The translations under genes were made by a program, and so were the position numbers. From Clostridium sp. BNL1100 (GTDB lineage Bacteria > Bacillota > Clostridia > Acetivibrionales > DSM-1351), in assembly GCF_000244875.1 (NCBI RefSeq), contig NC_016791.1:2175001-2239000 (forward strand): a DNA stretch of 64,000 bases, given 5' to 3'. Of the stretch, positions 52,901 through 60,378 are shown one piece after another (the stretch's first letter is position 1; each line of letters opens with the position of its first letter). Below the pieces are notes generated by a model that made no database searches, was not told the origin of the DNA, and worked only from the letters and a program-made list of their open reading frames with translations.

Positions 52901-55633
52901 TTCTTGCGGTTGTGCCTTATGCTCTGCGACAAGATAAGCGCATAGGCTCTTATCCCCATTCCTTTCGCGAACGATCACAGTTGCATCTGCCACACCCGGC
53001 TGTTTCCTGATTAGACTTTCAATTTCACCAAGTTCGATGCGGTACCCGCGGATTTTTACCTGCTCGTCTATACGTCCAAGATACTCTATATTTCCATCCG
53101 GCAGCCAACGCGCCAAGTCGCCGCTTCGGTATATCCTACCTTCCCCATACGGGTTCTCTATAAATTTCTCCGCCGTCAGCTCCGGACGATTTAAATATCC
53201 TCGCGCCAGCCCGTCGCCCGCAATGTACAACTCTCCCGGAACACCGATACCGCACAGTTTCCCGCCGTTTATGATGTAAATTTGCGTGTTGTGGATGGGA
53301 CATCCTATTGGTATCGTTTTTTCTCCTTTGTCACAATTGTAATATGTCACCACATTTGCTTCCGTGGGTCCATACTGGTTGGATAATAACGCCGCAGGGC
53401 TTATTCCATCCACTGGATTTAACACTTGTTTTACCAAATCAGGACTGAGCACTTCGCCGGCTGCAAAAATATATTTTAAGCTTCCCAATCCAAGCCTTAA
53501 TTCCTTTTCTTTGATTTCAGCCACAAAAGCGGATAGCATGGAAGGCACAAAATTGACGGCGGTAATGCGTTCTTTGGCAATGAAACGTGCCAGCTCCTTT
53601 GGTTCTCTCTCAAGCCCATTCGGTAAGATAACCATCTTCGCCCCGACAAGACCCCACCAAAAAAGTTCACTCACTGATACATCAAATCCGTAATTAGTCT
53701 TCTGTAAGATGACATCTGTTTCATCCAATGGATATGTTTCCTGCATCCATAAAAGAAAATTTACCACGCTCATGTCCCGGAACATAACCCCCTTGGGTCG
53801 CCCCGTCGTGCCTGATGTGTAAAGACAATACATGATGCCGTTAGGATCCCGTTTTGGATTTGGCTCGTCGTCATCGAAGAGACAATGGGATGTCATTTCC
53901 ACCTTTGCAACGTCTGTTTTCAAGGACAATGACTTGACGGCGTTCACAAGGGCTTTTGCGTTGCTATCTTCCAACATGAACTTAATCCTGTCCATGGGCA
54001 GAGCTGGATCGATTGGCACATATGCGCCGCCGGATTTAAGTATCCCGTAAATTCCTACGATCATCTCCATGCCGCGCTCTGCCAGTATCGCAACCCTATC
54101 ATCCGTATGTACACCAAGCCTACGCAGACGCATCGCTAACTCATTCGCTTTTCTGTTCAGCTCCGCATACGTCATGATTTTATCTCCGAATTTTAACGCT
54201 ACATTATCCGGGGTCCTGACTACCTGTTCTTCGAAAAGATCAACAATAGTCTTGTATCTCGGGTACGCCGCATAGGTGTCGTTGAAAGCACCTAGGATTG
54301 TCTCGCGCTCTGCGTCGCTGATCATCTCTAATTCTGCTATGCGTGCGTCTGGGTTTGCAAACAACGAATCCAGCATTGTAATAAGATGTCCGCAGAAATT
54401 AGATATATCTTCCTCCGAAAACACTTCTACCCGGTAATCAAACACAAATTGCAAACTACCCCTTGGTTCCCGGCGGGCATGGAATGCGAGGCTGTCCACT
54501 TGCGTTCCCGTAGAATACCATGTATGAGAAAATGCTTCCGATACAAATTGGCTCATGTCAAAGGAACCAAAATTCTGGTAGCTGAACGTTACATCCGACG
54601 GTGCCTGATTCTGACCTTGAATCTGATAATAATCCGCCAGGATATAATTCCAACTATACCGAAAGTGTTTGGCCGCTTTTATAAAATCCTTCGTAATTGT
54701 CTTGATGGTTTTCTCCGCCGTGTCTTCGGAATCTCTTTCAAATGCGTCGTCAAAAACGACCGGAATCGTGTTAACATACATCCCGGGCGATGCCTCTTCC
54801 ACCGCTCCCTTCCGGCTCCTCATCACGGCGCACAAAATGCTAGTCGGCTTGCTGCGCACGTGCTCCGAAACGCACCTAGCAAAACATGACATGAGCACCG
54901 CAAATTCCATAACGCTGGCTCTCTTGCAGTAGCCTTTCAATCGTTCTTCAAAATCTGATGCCAACGGATACGAGAATCTCTTCGATGCAAGCGAATGCCC
55001 CGCGCACCGCGCGATTCTTGTTGGTTCGGTAATCACTGACAGTTTGTCTTGCCAAAACTCCCTGTCCTTCAGAAATTGCAGGCTGCCGTCATAGTACTTT
55101 GCTTCCTGCTCAATGAATTCCTGATAGCGGTATTCGGACTCGTCGATCTCCTTATGAGTTGCAACGGCATCGTAGTATTTTTTCACCCGTGCCAGCAATA
55201 CAATCGCACTTACTCCGTCTATCAGCATGTGAGAGCCTTTGATGAGAAAACCATATTTGCTATCGTAGCTGAATGCTGTGATTTCACAAAGAGTCTCGTC
55301 CATTCTTTGTTCCGCATAGCCGGCAGCAAAGGCTGAATAAGCGACGGCGCTAGAAAACTCCCTAACACTTCCATACATGATATTAGGGTCATAGTCCCGG
55401 AAAAACTGCATGGGCACGCCATCCGCTTCCGTCACTTCGGTACGCAGGACTTGATTGTACTTGTACAATAAGCTGATGGCTTTACTGGCAGCGAACTTGT
55501 CCTGTTTTCCGTCAAATGAGACATCAACGGTCACGCTGTGGTTCATCGAGTCGGACAGTTGTTGTGTGAGCCAAATCGATTTTTGTGGCTCCGTCAATGA
55601 AAAATACGCACGTTCTTTATTTTTTTCATCCAT
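43970..55633 (-). CDS. Nonribosomal peptide synthetase, 3887 residues
   Basis: ATG at 55633 behind AGGAG. Domains by rough residue: C1 5-430 (SHMLIDG near 136; first His of HHxxxDG lost, second kept); A1 455-955 (YTSGTTGRPKG, core FDVSVSELFWW); T1 960-1035 (LGGHSL, Ser about 1000); C2 1045-1480 (MHHIISDG); A2 1510-1975 (core FDAATYEIASS); T2 1985-2060; C3 2068-2505; A3 remnant 2519-2583 only (TQIYIIDSGKLCG to LEYIGH); the C-terminal half of another C domain 2600-2895; A4 2900-3365 with cysteine-type pockets (FDLSVYDIF, WNSVPA, LLSGDW, SLGGATESSIWSI: code D-L-Y-N-L-S-L-I-W-K); T4 about 3375-3440 (LGGDSM); terminal C domain 3500-3887 (HHSIWDG near 3621). No thioesterase, epimerase or methylase. 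The frame is unbroken throughout. Product unknown; one residue is predicted as Cys. Confidence 0.96.
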   Translation of the reverse strand: MDEKNKERAYFSLTEPQKSIWLTQQLSDSMNHSVTVDVSFDGKQDKFAASKAISLLYKYNQVLRTEVTEADGVPMQFFRDYDPNIMYGSVREFSSAVAYSAFAAGYAEQRMDETLCEITAFSYDSKYGFLIKGSHMLIDGVSAIVLLARVKKYYDAVATHKEIDESEYRYQEFIEQEAKYYDGSLQFLKDREFWQDKLSVITEPTRIARCAGHSLASKRFSYPLASDFEERLKGYCKRASVMEFAVLMSCFARCVSEHVRSKPTSILCAVMRSRKGAVEEASPGMYVNTIPVVFDDAFERDSEDTAEKTIKTITKDFIKAAKHFRYSWNYILADYYQIQGQNQAPSDVTFSYQNFGSFDMSQFVSEAFSHTWYSTGTQVDSLAFHARREPRGSLQFVFDYRVEVFSEEDISNFCGHLITMLDSLFANPDARIAELEMISDAERETILGAFNDTYAAYPRYKTIVDLFEEQVVRTPDNVALKFGDKIMTYAELNRKANELAMRLRRLGVHTDDRVAILAERGMEMIVGIYGILKSGGAYVPIDPALPMDRIKFMLEDSNAKALVNAVKSLSLKTDVAKVEMTSHCLFDDDEPNPKRDPNGIMYCLYTSGTTGRPKGVMFRDMSVVNFLLWMQETYPLDETDVILQKTNYGFDVSVSELFWWGLVGAKMVILPNGLEREPKELARFIAKERITAVNFVPSMLSAFVAEIKEKELRLGLGSLKYIFAAGEVLSPDLVKQVLNPVDGISPAALLSNQYGPTEANVVTYYNCDKGEKTIPIGCPIHNTQIYIINGGKLCGIGVPGELYIAGDGLARGYLNRPELTAEKFIENPYGEGRIYRSGDLARWLPDGNIEYLGRIDEQVKIRGYRIELGEIESLIRKQPGVADATVIVRERNGDKSLCAYLVAEHKAQPQELDMSAIRDVLRSELPEYMIPAFMTQLEALPLNRNGKLDKHALPEPDALAGRKYVAPRNEMEQAIISVYEEILGVSPIGIDDSFFELGGHSLRATVAVNDLEKRTGIRLPLKAVFASPTPRELAAELQVLETGAYNPIPKAEKRDYYPMSPAQKRLFLIDQMGGAGLAYNMPAAVEVTGELHLADIQKTLEAFTRHHEALRTSFTVIEGEAVQIIGDEGAAAVEYEEIDEYSEEELDKFTRPFDLGQAPLLRLKILNVIGENRHILLFDMHHIISDGMTMNIIIKEFSKLAGGEEPVQPEVQYKDYSEWLRGRDLSAQREFWKDVFKDEAPVLDLPTDYTRPKTQSFRGGHVSILLNQALKNGIEKINQASGTTDFMTFLSVFMVMLHKYSRQEDVVVGTPISGRVHRDTQSMVGMFVNTLAMRGYPTGEKTFSEFLSEIKEHALGAYENQEYPFEEFLEDVEVRRDLARNPLFDVMFVLQNNEKAELQMGDARFRPLETEPKTAKFDLTLQVSELNGGYEVLLEYCRELFAEESVRMMLLHFETLLDSILENPDARIAELEMISDGERETILGAFNDTRANYPQDATVVDLFEEQVAKTPHNIALTFGNETMTYAELNGKANSLAHRLRELGVKPDDRVVLLAERSVEMIVGILGIIKAGGAYVPIDPAYPEERIRFVIEDTAPKAVLAYGVSVPGEVCVPVLYLSDPDAYGMQSENLSKVNGPRDLVYIIYTSGTTGKPKGVMIEHKGVVNLKKRLQRNNPCEADTILQFASLSFDAATYEIASSLLFGGSLCLISNDTILDTKLFEEYAESHHVTMALLPPHYFTQVNLKLRRIITGGSAASVETVIRARRLGSAYTNEYGPTEATVTASCWEYEAGTPIPNAIPIGKPVENTQIYIINGGKLCGIGVPGELYIAGDGLARGYLNRPELTAEKFIENPYGEGRIYRSGDLARWLPDGNIEYLGRIDEQVKIRGYRIELDEIESLIRKQPGVADVTVIVRERNGDKSLCAYLVAEHKAQPQELDMSAIRDVLRSELPEYMIPAFMTQLEALPLNRNGKLDKHALPEPDALAGRKYVAPRNEMEQAIISVYEEILGVSPIGIDDSFFELGGHSLRATVAVNDLEKRTGIRLPLKAVFVSPTPRELAAELQVLETGAYNPIPKAEKRDYYPMSPAQKRLFLIDQMGGAGLAYNMPAAVEVTGELHLADIQKTLEALIRHHEALRTSFTVIEGEAVQIIRDEVAAAVEYEEIDEYSEEELDKFTRPFDLGQAPLLRLKILNVIGENRHILLFDMHHIISDGMTMNIIIKEFSKLAGGEEPVQPEVQYKDYSEWLRGRDLSAQREFWKDVFKDEAPVLDLPTDYPRPKTQSFRGGHVSILLNQALKNGIEKINQASGTTDFMTFLSVFMVMLYKYSRQEDVVVGTPISGRVHRDTQSMLGMFVNTLAMRGYPTGEKTFSEFLSEIKEHALGAYENQEYPFEELLEDVEVRRDLSRNPLFDVMFVLQNNEKAELQMGDARFRPLETEPKTAKFDLLLQVSELNGGYEVLLEYCRDLFTEESARTMLLHFEALLDSILENPDARIAELEMISDVERETILGDFNERINDRTQIYIIDSGKLCGIGVAGELCIAGAALDCGQLNNTEISKNKFGKNPYGEGRLYHSGELARWQIGGNLEYIGHTSAHDNSDSNIKSLIESEARKTYPYSGYVNYLQSRNTADSLAYWRSLLSDYEGDYYIKSVSDVDSNEAYSGVVSRKIEQGLLDQLEETSKNLNISIGTIFESAFGLLLQKYVGSSDVLFGKLLLGKNEEFINSESRFNNSLYPIPVRFRAESKMSLVELLRDVARQSSESLRNRHYTMASIQEMTAQNGNIMRVLFVLKDCLRDEEFIQGRDLESKSIGDQTSNELTFIVKIGGNNTLEVFFHTKKYCKMDGELLLSRFHHILTQMADSTAIECEDIMLGITEQENNDVFIPYNNTDICFQNGTLHGLFIEQVMKTPMNVAVIYNDQQITYSLLYQKACRVANFILASGVKPGAKIAVMGERKIETIVNIFGILFSGCSYVPLSPDYPEERNHYIITNSDCKMTLIANTWEDAAHYSDKIYQVRGGADELAYVIYTSGSTGTPKGVAIRHGAVVNTIIAINRKFQIDAKDRIIGLSSFAFDLSVYDIFGALSTGATLVMVGDQRNVNEIQGILAKQKITFWNSVPAIMDIFNESVDQNFVNMSLRNVLLSGDWIPLHLTGAIRNKFPNASVTSLGGATESSIWSIYFPIHEVKDVWRSIPYGKPLANQKMYVLDKKLHMCPVGISGQICIGGKGVAEGYVNDSVKTNRVFVNHDEYGKIYLTGDYGRMRSDGNIEFLGRVDDQIKIRGFRIELGEIESVIRKQPGVLDAVVIVREIDGDKSICAYLVPKQGIEPQELDVFTVREALREKLPEYMIPTFIIKLKALPLNKNGKLDKRALPKPDGIRRTYIAPRTDVECAITQVFEEILGLTSIGIDDSFFELGGDSMKAVRTVSKLREKGYEFTVIDIMQKQTARLIGTVNENDRKINMIDFMSITTDESEKDKTGNMKIDIIDAIENYGNNFLRSNSHNDCNTLYVNQYFLKEIKNIMIDVNEIHYDADGTASILRTIISHQGAMRVKFNEVTERFEEYEYCDDWIIPILDTEKYNVEMNSFIDVFQQVARELNFLSDNRLLSRILILKTGVDRCAILHAVHHSIWDGVSKDLLRAMITEELRIGQLVKNSQSYIQYCNDIENTKKNYVFNKEEILAFEECVKLVFTTYKSIKRLAPDSLTSIRVKLDNTKSKEFSVNPINTAMKFFSNLLYDDTTEESLIVPFTILRHNRNHRNTEMLGLTLDANFTLFDIRKKTKIECMLDKYFDPEVIPFSEKISLFQEKFGFSGMDFMIPNINYQGLFQVAGGLDRENMDEMQIKIETTNFNTGRSTMGMAFYMQDNILMAQIVGIRVDKNIVERALNNIDPTTD
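48119..50220 (-). repeat. 2.1-kb intragenic repeat, NRPS module copy B
   Basis: Nearly identical to 51188-53289 at an exact offset of 3069 bp (1023 codons). Covers the end of A2 from NTQIYIINGGKLC, T2 and all of C3. Differences are scattered single bases. Confidence 0.95.
51188..53289 (-). repeat. 2.1-kb intragenic repeat, NRPS module copy A
   Basis: Covers the end of A1 from NTQIYIINGGKLC, T1, all of C2 and the linker into A2. The match stops abruptly at its upstream (higher-coordinate) end at the NTQIYII codons. Confidence 0.95.
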
Positions 55634-55766
55634 TTCTCTTTTTCTCCTTAACTCTGAAATTTTTTATTCGCTCTTGTTTGACTTCTGGGACACATAAAAG
55701 ATGTCGGTAATATGCCTCTTCTTTAACACGGTCTTCAATTCTAATCGCAAAAATCTATCTCATCTT

Positions 55767-55943
55767 TTAGGTAACCATATTAAACAGCATATAGTTTCTC
55801 TCAATATTTTCATCCTCTTTCAGCTCATGGTGAGATATCAGCGTAATATCATATATTTGCTGACATAATGCTTGTACCATATCCTTTTTATCATTCTTAT
55901 ATCTTGCATTTATTAACTTCCAGCTTCTCATTAATAAGCGCAT
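55767..55943 (-). pseudogene. Remnant upstream of the NRPS
   Basis: Reads MRLLMRSWKLINARYKNDKK then DMVQALCQQIYDITLISHHE and LKEDENIERNYMLFNMVT. Just upstream another frame reads FVIADIFKDALINEKLEVNK, so a frameshift is likely. No family recognised; same direction as the NRPS. The rest of 55634-56200 holds nothing supported. Confidence 0.35.
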
Positions 55944-56203
55944 CCTTGAAAATATCAGCTATAACGAACGAATTTGAAAAAATCAGCAAAAATTTCATAT
56001 GATAGGATAGGTTGGCAGGAGTTTTTGCTACATTTGAAGTTCGTTCACTATAATAGTTGATGTTTGGTCATAAATAGGATAGTATCTTTTGTGCGGTAAA
56101 AAAACTTGCTATCACGAATGCAACCATACTCGATCAAAGAATAAACATTCTGTAAAAAGTTCCGCAAAGCATTATTACGAATATCAGGACAGCCGTGACA
56201 CCT

Positions 56204-56713
56204 TTAAAAACCAGTCAGAAACTCCGGTAAAATATCTTTTATGTCATCAGCTACAAAACTCATTTTGATGAAGTATATTTTTTGAGCATTGACTCGAGCT
56301 TTCATACTTAGACTTTCATTTTGAAAAAAAGAAGTGGCTCCTTCAAAAAACTCGCAGTCAATTACTTTTGAATAATATTGTTGCCAAACATAAATCTGCT
56401 CGTCAATTAGTTTTTCATCGCTCCCACGCACAATAGTGGATGGGCATGAAATTTTAATGCTTGATTTTGGCATGTAAGCGGTTGCTGCAGCAAAGTCTGC
56501 CTTGGCAATGGGATAAATAAACTACATAATATATTTATTTTGAAGTAGCTCTACGTTAGCGTCGTTCATCAGGAGCAGTTCATCCATGATTTCACCGATG
56601 CTCATATTGGCGTAGTTTTTGTCGATCCTCTTTGCTGCGGGGAATTCACACGCATATAAAAAAATGATCTGGAAGTCGTAAATTGAGTTCTTGAAAAATA
56701 TAACACAATTCAA
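56204..56713 (-). pseudogene. Type II thioesterase (NRPS editing), broken
   Basis: Begins inside the family fold (ACEFPAAKRIDKNYANMSIG then EIMDELLLMNDANVELLQNK), hits TAG at 56522-56524, then continues in the same frame FIYPIAKADFAAATAYMPKS and ISCPSTIVRGSDEKLIDEQI to a stop at 56204. The N-terminal GHSMG nucleophile region is missing, and the catalytic-His segment (family G-x-H-F-F) reads EGATSFFQ. It is therefore dead three times over. It lies between the NRPS and the Rph-like gene, a normal place for a GrsT-like editing enzyme. Confidence 0.8.
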
Positions 56714-56753
56714 GACAAACTAGAGCTCCAATCCATATGTTTTAGGGGTCTAT

Positions 56754-56771
56754 TGGCCCGGCACCGGGCCA
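56754..56771. terminator. GC-rich perfect hairpin after the Rph-like gene
   Basis: TGGCCCGG-CA-CCGGGCCA, eight perfect pairs, 41 bases past the minus-strand stop. No T run, so termination is only probable. Confidence 0.5.
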
Positions 56772-56812
56772 GGATTCATGACGTTCAGGGATGTGCTTCC
56801 AGAAAAATCTCT

Positions 56813-59140
56813 TTACGGTAATATCTCTACCCATCCGTCTTCACCGTTTACTCTTATCATATCACCAGTACGAATGGATTTTGTTGCGTTATCTACGCCT
56901 ACCACTGCTGGCAAACCGTATTCTCTTGCAACAACACTTCCGTGAGTTACCATACCCCCGACTTCTGTAACGAGTCCAATGATCGAAAGGAAAACAGGTG
57001 TCCATGATGGGTCTGTAAATCTAGTAACTAATATTTCTCCATCTTGAATATCTTTCGCATTGAGAATATCTACTATTACTCTTGCTCTACCAATAATAGT
57101 ACCTTTTGATACACCAATTCCAACAAGCGAATTATTTGGGGCTTTCGTATCATAAAAGGTTTTGATGACCTCACCATCAGAAAAAATAATTCTAGGTGGA
57201 TTCAATATTTCATAATGGTTATAATCAATTTTCATTTTATCAATTTTTTTGTAATTGATTTCACCTCCACAGAAAGCACTTTTTAATTCTTTAAAGTTCA
57301 TATAATAAATATCATCTATATTTCTAATTCCTAACCTTTTTGCCTCTTTTATAAGAGCCTGTTTATAAATCCAAAAGTGGCGCATCATGTAATATTTAGG
57401 GGCTTCACGTAATCCCCAGAAATTGCGATAAAATAGAATCCTTTTTTTCAAAACATTTGAATTTGCTTTCATCAATAGCTCGTCGATTACCTTTTGACTT
57501 TCTCTCAAACCTCTTTCAAATATTGTGTTAGCATGACCATTTGGTTGATTTAGGTTTGCTAGTATGATTGCAATTAAAGATTTATGATCTTCTGAATAAC
57601 GCGGTTTTGTAATGTCTATCTCACCACTACAACGGCAACCATATTTATTTAAAAAAGCTGAAAATTCAGTCCCGATTTTAGTAATATCTTCGCCTCCATT
57701 TTTCAGATAATCGACAAGCTCAGGTTGTCTACGTACTATATCAGCAATCCGTCCAAGTTCTATCCCCATTTCACTTGTAATATTATTAGGGATGGATTTT
57801 CCTATTTCGCTTATAATGTCATTTTCCCCAATGTACTTTTCGCTCTTTTTTTTGATATATGAGGCTAGAACCCTTGCAACAGAAATACATCCCCATATTG
57901 GATCCTCCCGAAATGTTTTTACAAGGTTGGTTTTTATATCTCTTTCAATAAAACTCACTAATTCTCCTTCATGATGATTAACGATTTCCTTCTCGAGTTC
58001 CTTAATAGAGCTCTCCATGCGTCTAAAATACTTTTGAATTACTGAAACATCATTCTTGATATACGTCTTCCAACCCATTATAATAGTTGGAAATATATTG
58101 TTTGGTAATTTGAAGCTAAATTCTCCTTTTGGGATAGAGTGGATATATTCCTTTCTTTCTAAAACCTCTTGAACCCCATCATAAATCCTCTTGTCAAATC
58201 CTTTGAATTCCCACAATAAGAGATTTCTTCTAAATATACTTTTTAAGTGACGAGTTATATCCACATATATCCGCCCGCCACAAAATGATGGTGATTCTGT
58301 TCCCATCATACGCGATAGAAATTCACCACCGAGGGGAAGAATGGTGTTTGTCATCATTTGCAAATGTCCCATAGAGTAATAGCAGCGTTTAAAACCATCT
58401 GATGACTGAGGTTTCGGATAAAGCGTGGTTATCGGTCTGGACTGCACAATATAAAATGTATCGTCTTTTAAACACCACTCTATGTCTTGTTCACTACCAA
58501 AACTATTTTGGATATTATTCCCAATTTGAACAAGCTCATTAATTTTCTCATCCGATATTTTATTTTCTCCACTCTTTTGTATATTACCGTTCTTAACTTT
58601 ATACATGGTCGGTATTTTCCGCCCGGAGACTAACTCCTCACCAAGTCCGGAAACTGCCTCAATTATTGTAGTCAACCTATCGGAACTAGAAGGATCAGCC
58701 GTGAACAAAACCCCTGAGTATTCAGGATCAACCATTTCTTGTAATACCACCGCCATGGAAAATGTATGTATTCCATTTTTTTCTCTGTAATGTATTGCTC
58801 GTTCATTATTGATGGATGCAAAACAGTTTTTGATTGCTTGTTTTATGTTTTCCAACCCGCTGACATTTAAATAAGTATCTTGCTGACCCGCAAATGAATT
58901 AGCAGGCATGTCTTCTGCGGTTGAAGAGGATCGCACCGCATATATGCCATTTAGAGAAAGGGATGAAAGCTCTGTTTCCCATTCTATTGGATAATTTTCA
59001 TCAAACACTTTTGTAGTAATAACATATCCAACAGGAACATTAAACCCATGGTGAATGAGCCGTGCAAGATTTGCTCCTTTACCACCTGAAATATCCACGT
59101 TTTGTGCACTTATATCTGAAAGACTTAATATGTAATTCAT
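56813..59140 (-). CDS. Rifampicin-phosphotransferase / PEP-synthase-like protein
   Basis: 775 residues behind AAAAGGAGG. ATP-grasp half: GGKGANLARLIHHGFNVP, YAVRSSSTAEDMPANSFAGQ, LTADPSSSDRL-like FTADPSSSDR, EQDIEWCLKDDTFYIVQSRP. The middle domain is variable. The C-terminal swivelling phosphohistidine domain reads GRARVIV and VTEVGGMVTHGSVVAREYGL then PAVVG, with the His of THGS. The order (ATP, substrate, His domain) and the lack of a PEP-binding barrel fit the Rph family rather than true PEP synthase. It is somewhat shorter than the roughly 860 residues usual for Rph. Upstream of the NRPS on the same strand; might modify the peptide or protect the host. Confidence 0.8.
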   Translation of the reverse strand: MNYILSLSDISAQNVDISGGKGANLARLIHHGFNVPVGYVITTKVFDENYPIEWETELSSLSLNGIYAVRSSSTAEDMPANSFAGQQDTYLNVSGLENIKQAIKNCFASINNERAIHYREKNGIHTFSMAVVLQEMVDPEYSGVLFTADPSSSDRLTTIIEAVSGLGEELVSGRKIPTMYKVKNGNIQKSGENKISDEKINELVQIGNNIQNSFGSEQDIEWCLKDDTFYIVQSRPITTLYPKPQSSDGFKRCYYSMGHLQMMTNTILPLGGEFLSRMMGTESPSFCGGRIYVDITRHLKSIFRRNLLLWEFKGFDKRIYDGVQEVLERKEYIHSIPKGEFSFKLPNNIFPTIIMGWKTYIKNDVSVIQKYFRRMESSIKELEKEIVNHHEGELVSFIERDIKTNLVKTFREDPIWGCISVARVLASYIKKKSEKYIGENDIISEIGKSIPNNITSEMGIELGRIADIVRRQPELVDYLKNGGEDITKIGTEFSAFLNKYGCRCSGEIDITKPRYSEDHKSLIAIILANLNQPNGHANTIFERGLRESQKVIDELLMKANSNVLKKRILFYRNFWGLREAPKYYMMRHFWIYKQALIKEAKRLGIRNIDDIYYMNFKELKSAFCGGEINYKKIDKMKIDYNHYEILNPPRIIFSDGEVIKTFYDTKAPNNSLVGIGVSKGTIIGRARVIVDILNAKDIQDGEILVTRFTDPSWTPVFLSIIGLVTEVGGMVTHGSVVAREYGLPAVVGVDNATKSIRTGDMIRVNGEDGWVEILP

Positions 59141-59178
59141 TTTTATGCCTCCTTTTGGTTATTGAGCCTATTTCAGGA

Positions 59179-59355
59179 CTATGGATTTCCTATAACGACT
59201 ATGTGGAATCTTTTTGTAATCAACTTTGTATAATAATTGAATTGCTTAAGTATTCCTTCCTCTATCTTTGATTCATTTAAAGGGATTAAAGAGGATATAA
59301 CATTGGCATCACTATCTTCTTTTTCTTCAACAAAGGAGGCTAAAAGAAAAAATAC
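59179..59355 (-). pseudogene. C-terminal remnant of an unknown protein
   Basis: Open frame without a start: FLLASFVEEKEDSDANVISS then LIPLNESKIEEGILKQFNYY and TKLITKRFHIVVIGNP. Protein-like and in the NRPS direction; not recognised. Confidence 0.3.
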
Positions 59356-60260
59356 TTAGGTGTTTCGTACTTGGTCTTTTTTTACATAAGCCTGAAAAGT
59401 ACTAGTCTTTCCCAAACTACTTATATTTTCATATATTGTATAAAATTTCTATAAAATAATTTTACATCTTCCTAATTTAAATATCAAATGTATTTTATTG
59501 TTATGTAATTTAATGTATTATATTGGATGAATAGTTAATAAAATAAAGACCTGCTAACTCAAGTCAATAGTAAAATCTACATATTTTTTTCATACCTTAT
59601 ATCTTCTTCGAAAATTTTTAAGGCATAAAGCCATTTCTCGCTTGGAATTAAATATCCCTAGATCATATAGATTAATTTTACTTACGTAATTCATTTAACT
59701 ATAACATGTAAGATTTACAGTATTTTTGAACAAAGTGTGTTAATGGGCTTGGTAAAATTAATCCCGGTGATTTTGAATTAAATTTTACAATAAAGATTTG
59801 TTTGCTTCTAAACATGGTGGAGTGAGTCATATACAGTTATATCCCTAGTCTTGTAAATGCTATACCTTCTTTTAACAAATATATGGTCAGAATATACACA
59901 TCTCCGACGATAAGTCACAACTACTTTTGCTATATTATTCATTTAATGTTAACATAAAATTTACGTATATTCTTTAATATTACATTAATAATATTGTGGC
60001 TTGCAGCCATATATTTACAAACCCAGGCAATTGAAGTAAATAAAAAACCTGTAAGTGTTATTATCGTTGTTATAAACATTATTTATTTAGATTGTCAATC
60101 AATACTATTGAAATTCATCCTTCTATTGTTCGTATAAGCATACGACATTAGTGTAGAATATATATTTCGTAAATTTAACAACATCTGTCAACTTCCTATT
60201 ATAGTATTTATATATTTTACATTATTTAATATAAATTGGTATAAATACATACTAATATAC
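59356..60260. other. AT-rich gene-free region
   Basis: About 900 bases. No open frame with a ribosome site, no repeat or strong hairpin noticed. Confidence 0.5.
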
Positions 60261-60270
60261 AATATATATA

Positions 60271-60348
60271 GGAAACGTTCCCGAAAAATGTATTTACAAT
60301 TTATAGATATTATGTTATTATACAAACATTAAATCGGAAACGTTTCTG
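60271..60348 (+). promoter_or_regulatory. Promoter flanked by two LacI-type operators
   Basis: TTTACA (60293-60298), 17-base spacer, TATTAT (60316-60321). GGAAACGTTCCC lies just upstream (60271-60282) and CGGAAACGTTTCTG downstream (60335-60348). Both are palindromes with the central CG of LacI/GalR-family sites, and the second would block transcription. The downstream LacI regulator is the obvious candidate. Confidence 0.8.
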
Positions 60349-60378
60349 AAAATATTGTTATAGGACGGTGTAATTCAT

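Noticed and set aside
48084-55336. Many plus-strand frames of 60-190 codons opposite the NRPS gene
   Set aside because: They are antisense shadows of a long G+C-rich gene, recur in both repeat copies and have no ribosome sites.
56754-56771. GC-rich hairpin considered as an IS end
   Set aside because: Position just past a stop codon fits a transcript end, and no matching inverted copy was seen.
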